12,653 nt of DNA from Podochytrium sp. JEL0797 (Eukaryota; Chytridiomycota; Chytridiomycetes; Chytridiales; Chytriomycetaceae): positions 1-12,653 of the forward strand of contig JADGJG010000776.1 in NCBI GenBank assembly GCA_027596195.1, read 5' to 3'. The translations under genes were made by a program, and so were the position numbers. A model generated the notes under the pieces. That model was given only the letters and a program-made list of their open reading frames with translations, did no database searches and had not been told where the DNA came from. Shown one piece after another: positions 6,760-12,653 of the stretch (position 1 is its first letter; each line of letters opens with the position of its first letter).

Positions 6760-7888
6760 TTATTCGCCATCCACATATTTACATCTACATCCGTGTAACT
6801 GCGCGCGATTGCCTTGACGCCAAGTTTCTGCCGTGAGTGAAACCTTTGTGCGGTCGTGAAGATTTTGCGAGCAGATGTGTTCCATTCGTTTGGCAACCGT
6901 GAGAATTTGAATCAGAGTTTCTTCACCGTTTCCCTTTTGTGGTCCTTGTTCCGTCGCGGTTTTCTTGATTAGTAAAAGGGCGCCAGGAAAAAGACGGAAG
7001 AGGCGAGGAAAACGAACCCAAAACAAGGAGCAAAATTCATGCACATACGAAGGTCTATTTGGAGAATTCTGAAGAGATGAGATAGCGAGAAGCTGATCGC
7101 TAAACACCAGTGCTGGAGGCAGTAACAGAATATTCGTGAGCGGGGCCAGGATGGTTGGAGAAACCGGCGGCGATCCCGAAGCGAGAGGAATCTCAAACAC
7201 GGAGTTGCGGTTCTGAACGTGGTCGCGATTCTTCAACAGCTGCGCGAGCACACGTTGGCGCATTCATCCAGGAGTTTGGAGCGGATATAAAGACCTCGGA
7301 TATTGTATCGCTTCTACTTGGTGATATCGGTGCAGAGGGATTGTCGTTCGAACATGTCCATCAGCTCGTCAACAAGAAAGAAGTTTCTCAGGGAATTCAA
7401 CGACTTCAACGCGTTGCGGCACCATTCCGTGTCGGGTTGTCCAGTTTCCTTCCGCTCGCGTTTCTACTTGGGTAGGGGAAGGGAAGAGACGAAGGCAAGT
7501 GTTTGATCAATGCCGACTAAGGGGCCTGCACGCTGGTTCCGGCAGTATCGACACAGAACGCGGTCAAATCGCCAAATGTTGTTGATGACGGTGCGCAGAT
7601 TCGAGTTCTGCTTCTTGAGCAATGGTCACAATTCTTGTCGCTGGCAGGTGCACTCTTTCGCTTGCGTTCACGCGTGCTGGTCGTGGTAGTGTGTGGGTGG
7701 CTGGAGCTCGCGGAAGAGAAAGGGCCGGTGTATTCATCGTTGCTGGGTTGCATATTTTCGAAATCGCGTGTGGATTTGGACTCCATTCAATTCATTGCAT
7801 GCATGCATGCGAGTCGAGAATCGCTTACCTGACAGGCTCCCTTTAGCGGCGGCGGCGGAAAGGCAATTGCCAGAGATTGAATCGTCAT
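6760..7888 (-). pseudogene. Degenerate minus-strand gene, possibly a regulator
   Basis: A convincing first exon lies at 7888-7829: ATG, MTIQSLAIAFPPPPLKGACQ, then a strong donor CAG|GTAAGCG, with an AT-rich run 20-40 bases upstream of the ATG. An acceptor (CAACCCAG) at 7743 is possible. Beyond it comes a Ser/Thr-rich stretch, then TRERKRKSAPASDKNCDHC. The protein-like sequence then changes frame to LKKQNSNLRTVINNIWRFD, later SLRNFFLVDELMDMFERQ, and again to a 150-residue open stretch (7263-6760) with long hydrophobic segments. Several stops and frame changes interrupt it. A basic Cys-containing cluster near the N-terminus recalls Zn2Cys6 fungal regulators, but the cysteine spacing is not complete, so I do not name it. 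It could be a gene with sequence errors or a pseudogene. Confidence 0.35.
7797..7810. repeat. GCATGC tandem palindrome
   Basis: GCATGCATGCATGC is a 14-base self-complementary run inside the first intron proposed for the minus-strand gene. It is a simple alternating repeat and no function is evident. Confidence 0.5.
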
Positions 7889-7993
7889 TAGCAAAAGGGA
7901 ATTCAAATATTTTTTTAATTATTTTTTTTGCAGTCTAAAGCTGCCTCAGATAAGAATTTGTGACGGAAGCTGAATAAAGGGGCAGATACGTTT

Positions 7994-8763
7994 TTGATTT
8001 GTGAGGCTCGATTCCACAGGAGCTTGGAAAGCCGAGCCAACTTCAATTCATATATTTGTATGAGTGCAATCTGTCAGGGGATATTCCTCATGAACTTGGT
8101 GAGCTCGAGAGTTTGGAGGACTTGGGTAATGTGCTCTTGTCCGGAGAGATGCCAGCAGTGTTGGCGACGTTGGCGCGTCTTGAATGCTGCGATTTGAGTG
8201 GATGTCCAGGGTTGACGATTGGGTTTGAATTTCATGAAGGAGTTGAATTTTATGGCCCCAACGACAATAAAGAGCATTCCTTCCAAACTAGTAGTAGTTG
8301 CGTTGGTGTTGAGTTGGATTCATCCAAAGGATGTCTGGAAGCTTTGCGGTCTCTCGCGTTCCTTCAGAGACCGCCTTTCGACCAAGTCGTTTGCGTTTCT
8401 CAACATCCGCCGCTTCGTCCCCGCACCCGACCTCACGTGCTTCGAAAGGTCCGACACCTTCTACCTTCTGAATTTTAAAAAAATTGGAAATCTCTCAATC
8501 AGAAGGGCATCTCTGGGTTGATTCCACCAGAGTGGGGTGGCATGACCAAGTTTAATAGGCTGGTTCAATTCCTCGGGAGCTCGGAAATTTGAGTCAACTT
8601 GAATTCTTGGGGCTTGAGATTTGGAGAGATTCCGCGTGAGCTCGGTGGGCTCTAGACGTTGAAGGTGTTGGATTGGTCGGGAAACACACACTTGTCTGGT
8701 GAGGTGCCGGCGGTGTTGGCAACTTTGGCGCATCTGTTTTTTCCCCCCTTTTCGAAGAAGTAG
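7994..8763 (+). pseudogene. F-box / plant-type LRR gene relics
   Basis: Two relics lie head to tail. The first (7994-8235) is leucine-rich repeats of the LSGxIPxELGxLxxL type. It reads DL, TGA (8002-8004), GSIPQELGKPSQLQFIYL and then CNLSGDIPHELGELESLEDL. The second (about 8236-8763) opens with an F-box-like segment (IPSKLVVVALVLSWIHPKDV, then WKLCGLSRSFRDRLSTKSFA). It then needs one extra A in the A7 run at 8477-8483 to continue into WKSLNQKGISGLIPPEWGG and further repeats (IPRELGNLSQLEFLGL, LSGEVPAVLATLAHL) spread over two frames with stops. F-box proteins recruit substrates to SCF ubiquitin ligases and LRRs bind the substrate. This locus cannot make an intact protein. The second relic runs into the cobU leader. 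Confidence 0.7.
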
Positions 8764-8773
8764 CAAAAAAACG

Positions 8774-9501
8774 ATGCCATCTTCGCGCATCATTCTCTGC
8801 CTCGGCGGTGCGCGATCCGGCAAATCAACGTTCGCCGAGAAACTCGCCGTGTCGACCAACCTGCCCCTCCTCTACATTGCCACTGCCAAACGCAGCGACG
8901 CTGAGATGACACACCGAATCGAACAGGTTTTTATTTGCCTTTTGACCAACACTCGCCCACCGTGATCACTCTCCCAGCACATCAAAGACCGCGCCAACCA
9001 ACCCTGGACCACAATCGAATGCCCCATCGACCTCTCCCTCGTCTCCCTCGACTCTGCCGGCGTGATCCTCGTGGACTGCGCGACCGTGTGGCTTGCGAAC
9101 GTGATGGGACGCATCGGGTGGCCCAAAGACGAGGAAGTGAATGCCGAAGCTGTGGCGTGGGCGCAGAAAGTGGACGACACGGCGCGTACGGAGATGAAGG
9201 CGTTTTTGGATAGGTGTGAGAGGGAAGGGAAGGTGGTCGTGATTGTAGCGAATGAGGTTGGGTTGGGGATTTGTCCTGAGGGAAAGGTGTCGCGGTATTG
9301 TGAGTATTTCTCTTGGCGTTTTGGTTTGGTGTTGGTTTGGTTTGACTGATTTTTGTTGCAGATCGCGATACGTTGGGAAGGATTAACCAGGACATTGGGA
9401 GACGCGCTGAACGCGTGTACATGATGATTGCGGGGTGTGGCGTGGATATCAAGCGTTTGTCGGAGGAGGCGACGCTGAAACGGTTCGAATACGCGAAATG
9501 A
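8774..9501 (+). CDS. cobU: Adenosylcobinamide kinase / adenosylcobinamide-phosphate guanylyltransferase, three exons
   Basis: Exons 8774-8926, 8978-9299 and 9362-9501 encode 204 residues (bacterial CobU/CobP is about 180). Introns of 51 nt (CAG|GTTTTT to CTCCCAG) and 62 nt (ATT|GTGAGT to TTGTTGCAG, with TTGACTGAT before it) keep the frame exactly. Visible motifs are the P-loop GGARSGKS (residues 11-18), YIATA, and R-I-E-Q-H at 48-52. His52 probably corresponds to the guanylylated His of Salmonella CobU. Walker B-like VILVDC, ANEVGLGICPEGKVSRY and YRDTLGRINQ with AERVYMMIAG follow. The enzyme phosphorylates adenosylcobinamide and transfers GMP to it, giving AdoCbi-GDP, the substrate of CobS. 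The next gene, cobS, faces it 150 bases away. The start follows a TAG-containing leader with AAAAACG before ATG. All key residues are present, so it should be active. Confidence 0.95.
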
Positions 9502-9651
9502 GCTCTTGAATTTCGTTTTTCGATGTATGAGATGCACTGCGAGATTCATGCAATAGAAGACAATAAGAAACCTATATTAACCATTGATTTATGCGAGAAA
9601 TGTCCCCCTTCCCTTCATAATGCATCCTCACGACTTAATCAAAGAATTCCT
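9502..9651. other. Convergent 3' intergenic region between cobU and cobS
   Basis: These 150 bases separate the two facing stop codons. They contain an AT-rich stretch with AATAGA and ACAATAAGAAAC words that could serve for 3'-end formation of cobU. No gene is visible. Confidence 0.5.
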
Positions 9652-10641
9652 TTATAATGAGATACACATCCGTAAGTTTCCAAAAACCCTGATCCAATTG
9701 ACACCCAACACCAAATACGTGGCACACTCGACAATCTGATTCGTCGCGCCCAAACAGTCACCAATAACGCCACCAACCACGCGGTTAATATACCGCCCCA
9801 TCGTGACGGTAATGTAACAACACACGAGCCACAACATGACCATCTCCACCACAAACTGCTGCACACTCAGTGCCCCGATCCACAACGAACCCGCCACAAT
9901 CGCACCCGCACTCGCCGTCGCAAACACGACCCGCGCGTTCGTGACCAAAAACAAAACTCTTTTCCGACGGCAGACGCGTTTTCAACGTACTTGTACCGAT
10001 GCAGGAGGTACGTGTTGCACCATCTTCCGAGGACGTGGCCGGAAATGAGGATACCACCGATGCGCGCGAGTTTGAACACGTGAGTCATGATGATGGGCAG
10101 GCGCGGGTGAATCACGGCATACGACGAATCGAGGGCACCCAAGGGGGTGGTTTCGAGGAGGTACGAAACGGCAGCGAGTTTGGTGAGTTGGAACATGGCG
10201 AGGCCGAGGCCCGCAAATACGCCAATGCAAGAGTCTCGCATGATGCGCAGGATGGAGGTTCGTGTCCAACCTCCTCCAAAGCCATCACACATGTCGGCGA
10301 GTCCGTCTTCATGGAATGCACCCGTGAACCGAATGGTAGCGAGGGAGTACCACACGGTGGGGATCAGAGTTGACCCAGGGAAAAGATAATACCCGAGGGA
10401 GAAGAACGCAAAGCCGACGAGACCCACAATCACGCCAATGACAGGAAAGTAGGCTGTGGACAGCGACAGCCAGTACATAGAGTGGTTGACCCACTTTGGC
10501 ACAGACACACGCGTAAAGAACATGATTCCGCTGAGGAACGCGTGGGTCTCCTGGACGGCGAAGGAGACGCTCTTTTCCTCTTTGGGGACAATGAGGGGCG
10601 TGGAAGGGTCTGGGGTGGGTTCGGCGGTGCTTCTGGGCCAT
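9652..10641 (-). CDS. cobS: Adenosylcobinamide-GDP ribazoletransferase (cobalamin-5'-phosphate synthase)
   Basis: A multi-pass membrane enzyme that joins AdoCbi-GDP with alpha-ribazole (phosphate) to form cobalamin(-5'-phosphate). Family motifs are clear: FLSGIMFFTRVSVP at the N-terminus, FHEDGLADMCDGFGGG (the acidic Mg-binding motif), ILRIMRDSCIGVFAG, and near the end GGVIGDCLGATNQIVECA. The middle lies in one frame (10523-9960) and the C-terminal 100 residues in another. One more T in the T-run at 9953-9956 (VGKEF to LFLVTNARVV) joins them. The coding frame extends upstream of MFFTR through VSFAVQETHAFLSG. The ATG at 10639-10641 (MAQ) is one base out of frame with it, so the true start is uncertain. 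Restored length is about 329 residues, longer than the usual ~250 mainly at the N-terminus and loops. No intron was found. Confidence 0.9.
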
Positions 10642-10692
10642 GGCTTGCGTGGACAGAAAAATAAAATAAAAGTAGATCAACAGATAAAGACG
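10642..10692. promoter_or_regulatory. Putative 51-bp bidirectional promoter (cobS / ABCD4-like)
   Basis: Only 51 bases separate the two candidate ATGs of the divergent genes. The segment has an AT-rich core (AAAAATAAAATAAAAG, 10660-10675) that reads as a TATA-like run on either strand. If the cobS start is really at 10523 the shared region would be about 169 bases. The arrangement would couple expression of the two genes. Confidence 0.4.
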
Positions 10693-11840
10693 ATGCGGGT
10701 CGATGGGATCTTCTTTGCGCGGCTGTGGCGGCTTCTCTAGCTGGCCTCCGGTCCCCACCAGGCATCGAGCGACATATCCAAGGCACCCGTTCCGTTCCAC
10801 CTCTGTTCTCCACAGCGACTCTTTAGCTCGGTAAAGCGCATTGTTTCCTTGATCGTAGCTCTGTGTGCGTTAGCTGAAGTGCTTGCGTATCTGGGTGAGC
10901 CTTTGTGATCACTTCGGAGTAAGAAGAAGGACTGATTCTTTCCTCAGCCGGAACCCGCGTATCGCAAATCTACCCATTCTCGCCCGCCGCGACTTTCCCG
11001 CATTCACCACCCTGATTGTCACCTGCTTCACGCTCTATCTCACTTTCGCTGCCCTCACCGTGATCAAGGAGTGGTCCAGAGGCTGTCTGGCCCCGGTTGT
11101 TCGCGAACGTCTGACCCGTCTGATGCACGACAAGTACGTCAAGCAGCACAATCTGTACGGAATCGCAAGCATTTGTCTCAACTCCGACGGGACTAAACTC
11201 TCTGATCTCGAGCGCCCGAGTTTCGAGTCCTTGCGTGAGGAATCATCAAATGATGAGGAATCCTCCCCGCTCCTCTTCCCCTCACCCGACAAACCCGCCC
11301 ACCAAAACCGGATCGACAACCCCGACCAAACCATCACCCAAGACATTTCCCTCTTTTCCGAAATGACGTCCCAAATCACCATCAAAATTCCCTCCTTTCG
11401 CCTATCCTCATTTTCCTATTCTTTTTCTCGTCTTGGTGGATCTGTCGCACGGCCATGAATCCCGTCGTCCCCGCCGTTTATGCGAAAGAAAAACTCGAGG
11501 GTGATTTCCGATTCATTCATGTCCATACGCGTGTGCAAGCGGAACGCATTGCCTTCCTCCACGCCGAACGCGTCGAACGCGACCGGTTGGACACTCTTCT
11601 CGATTCCGTCGTGGACGCGAGTTTTGTCGTGCTAGGTCGCAACGTGGTGCTTCATTTTCTTACTGAATCGACTGTGTTCCTCGCGAGTGTGTTGACGTAT
11701 GGCGTTGTTGCCATTCCGATTTTCGATGGCACATTCGATGGCAAGACGGAGGCGGAGATTAGTGGGATTGTGGCCAAGAATTTGTTTGTGTGTTTGTATT
11801 TGATTCATCAGTTGACTGTGTTGACGCAGTTGTCGAGGGA

Positions 11841-12129
11841 GTTGAGTATTTTTTGATTGAGTGGAGCCTGGAGTGCAGCGAGGCCTTGGCGCGAAGCGTC
11901 GAAATGCCAGGAGTGAATGAGCGAAGAGAGCGAGAAGCGTCGATACGAAGCGAGGCCTCGACGCAAAGCGTCGAATGAACGGGATTGAGCAAAGAAATCG
12001 AGCCGAAGCGTCGATAACCCAGATGAGCGAAGCAAATAGAATACGCGGTTCGCGCCTGGAACGAAGAAAATCCCCCCTTCTGCACGCCTTTCCCCCACAC
12101 ATACTGACCCCAATTTCTTTTTTGAACAG
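11841..12129 (+). other. Long repeat-bearing intron of the ABCD4-like gene
   Basis: The donor GA|GTTGAG and acceptor TTTGAACAG give a 289-nt intron. Splicing here joins QLSRE to LTQLSGYTTRIG, which aligns without gaps to the animal protein; a donor five bases later would break the frame. The other introns in the window are 51-64 nt, so this one has been enlarged, mainly by the repeat at 11877-12021. Confidence 0.7.
11877..12021 (+). repeat. Two-copy ~72-bp tandem repeat in intron
   Basis: AGCGAGGCCT, then a short variable step and CGCRAAGCGTCGAA, occurs at 11877 and again at 11949, 72 bases apart. Within the units the word (G/A)AAGCGTCGA appears four times (11893, 11934, 11965, 12005) at 41-, 31- and 40-base steps. 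The copies have diverged. The composition is purine-rich and CpG-rich compared with the surrounding exons. Confidence 0.7.
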
Positions 12130-12515
12130 ATTAACTCAACTCTCGGGATACACGACGCGTATCGGCATGCTCCTCGAATCCTGCGATACCCTCTCCACCC
12201 TCCACCCACACTCCTTCCCACCCAACCACACCCTCACCACATCCACACTCATCCTTAAAGTCACGAATCTCGTCCCGACCCCACCCAACAGGATTGCCCC
12301 TGCGTCCTCCCAACCCCTCACCTTCGCCATCCACACACACCAACACACAATCATCCAAGGACCATCAGGATCCGGAAAATCCTCACTGCTGCGCCATATT
12401 GCGGGGATCTGGCCCGATCCGAAAGATGCCGTGGTGGAATGGAACGACGCGACGGATCTGTTGGACCCAAGGAGTGTGATGGTTGTTGCGCAGGAGCCGA
12501 TCGTGGTGTTTGTGG

Positions 12516-12653
12516 AGTGGGGTAGAGGAGGGTGTGGAGTTGGCGGTGTGGAGGGAGGTGATGGGGTGCGGGTGTACGGTTGTGGCTGTGAGGTATGGGT
12601 GTGGGTGTGAGAGGGATGGGGGGGAGGTGGAGGGGTTGTTTGGGCGGAAGGTT
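12516..12653 (+). other. G/T-rich window end
   Basis: The last ~140 bases are strongly G and T rich on the plus strand. One frame (12517 onward) reads as the end of an ABC nucleotide-binding domain; the other frames are low complexity. Whether a further exon follows cannot be seen. Confidence 0.45.

Larger units (their letters stand above)
10693..12653 (+). pseudogene. ABCD4: ABCD4-like peroxisomal/lysosomal-type ABC half-transporter, damaged and running off the window
   Basis: ABCD4 exports cobalamin from lysosomes in animals. Matches, in order: N-terminal VDGIFFARLWRLL; SVKRIVSLIVALCALAEVLA; SQIYPILARRDFPAF; RIDNPDQTITQDISLF; the EAA-like KEKLEGDFRFIHVHTRVQAE; YGVVAIPIFDGTF and KNLFVCLYL; SGYTTRIGMLLES; Walker A GPSGSGKSSLLRHIAGIWP; and Q-loop VVAQEP. 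Proposed exons are 10693-10737, 10816-10894, 10948-11840 and 12130 onward. Lesions: a TAG at 10738 where the first donor should be; one C missing near 10973; a frame change near 11390 with one transmembrane helix (~20 residues) absent; and, after the Q-loop near 12515, loss of about 90 residues. The signature and Walker B are absent, while the post-D-loop segment (VEEGVELAVWREVMGCG) follows in another frame. It is probably a decaying gene, unless the assembly is faulty. Confidence 0.75.

Noticed and set aside
7155..7475. Plus-strand open frame of 106 codons with helical-looking sequence
   Set aside because: The minus strand of the same DNA reads better as protein (VDELMDMFERQ) and connects to a spliced first exon. 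The plus frame has no start context or family match.
10309..10800. Minus-strand frame with LYLLIYFYFIFLST as a membrane segment upstream of cobS
   Set aside because: The hydrophobic run is the translation of an AT-rich promoter-like stretch, and the opposite strand carries the expected ABCD N-terminus.
11839..11847. Intron donor at GTATTT (11846)
   Set aside because: It joins to the 12130 acceptor out of frame. The GTTGAG donor five bases earlier keeps the frame and the family alignment.
11975..12100. Open frame through the AAGCGTCGA repeats as an exon
   Set aside because: Removing 11841-12129 as an intron gives a gapless match to the ABCD4 family, and the repeat reads as purine-rich low-complexity sequence.
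8774..12653. A bacterial operon or a cobalamin riboswitch controlling these genes
   Set aside because: Genes are on alternating strands and contain spliceosomal introns. I saw no B12-box-like conserved core upstream of cobU or between cobS and the transporter.

Overview
The window looks like nuclear DNA of an early-diverging, zoosporic (chytrid-like) fungus. The basis is short GT-AG introns (51, 53, 62 and 64 nt) with branch-like TGAC/CTGAT motifs before CAG acceptors, compact intergenic gaps, several Gcn4/Jun-like bZIP genes, MYND-finger and F-box/LRR families, and cobalamin genes, which early-diverging fungi can have and most Dikarya lack. The organism assignment is inference; nothing here identifies a species.

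Left part (1-3500): a poly-C tract, then relics and copies of two small MYND zinc-finger families. MYND-A occurs three times (104-293 +, broken; 1022-1447 -, open; 2847-3352 +, broken). MYND-B (288-918 -) is a 5'-truncated pseudogene fused tail-to-tail with the first MYND-A relic. The first bZIP gene (1720-2376 -) and a short unknown ORF lie between them.

Middle (3500-6606): a small unknown single-pass membrane protein and three more bZIP genes, all on the minus strand. The four bZIPs form a loosely tandem array of paralogs. bZIP1 and bZIP3 share their first residues (MCYVK) and a matching core promoter. bZIP4 has one 64-nt intron and one apparent single-base deletion.

6650-8765: decayed material. 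A minus-strand gene remnant starts with a clean first exon and donor site, and a plus-strand F-box plus plant-type LRR remnant carries several stops and frame changes.

8774-12653: the most notable part. A spliced cobU (adenosylcobinamide kinase/guanylyltransferase), a convergent cobS (cobalamin-5'-phosphate synthase) and a divergent ABCD4-like transporter (the lysosomal cobalamin exporter in animals) sit side by side. The first two catalyse nucleotide-loop assembly, which turns salvaged cobinamide into cobalamin. The third belongs to the compartmental export step for cobalamin. Together they form a candidate eukaryotic corrinoid-salvage cluster. As written, the ABCD4-like gene is badly damaged. 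cobS needs one or two single-base corrections, and cobU is intact.

Several frame breaks across the window are each mended by adding one base to a homopolymer. That pattern suggests uncorrected consensus errors, so the 'broken' status of bZIP4 and cobS should be treated with caution. The larger deletions in ABCD4 and the MYND/LRR relics look like real decay.
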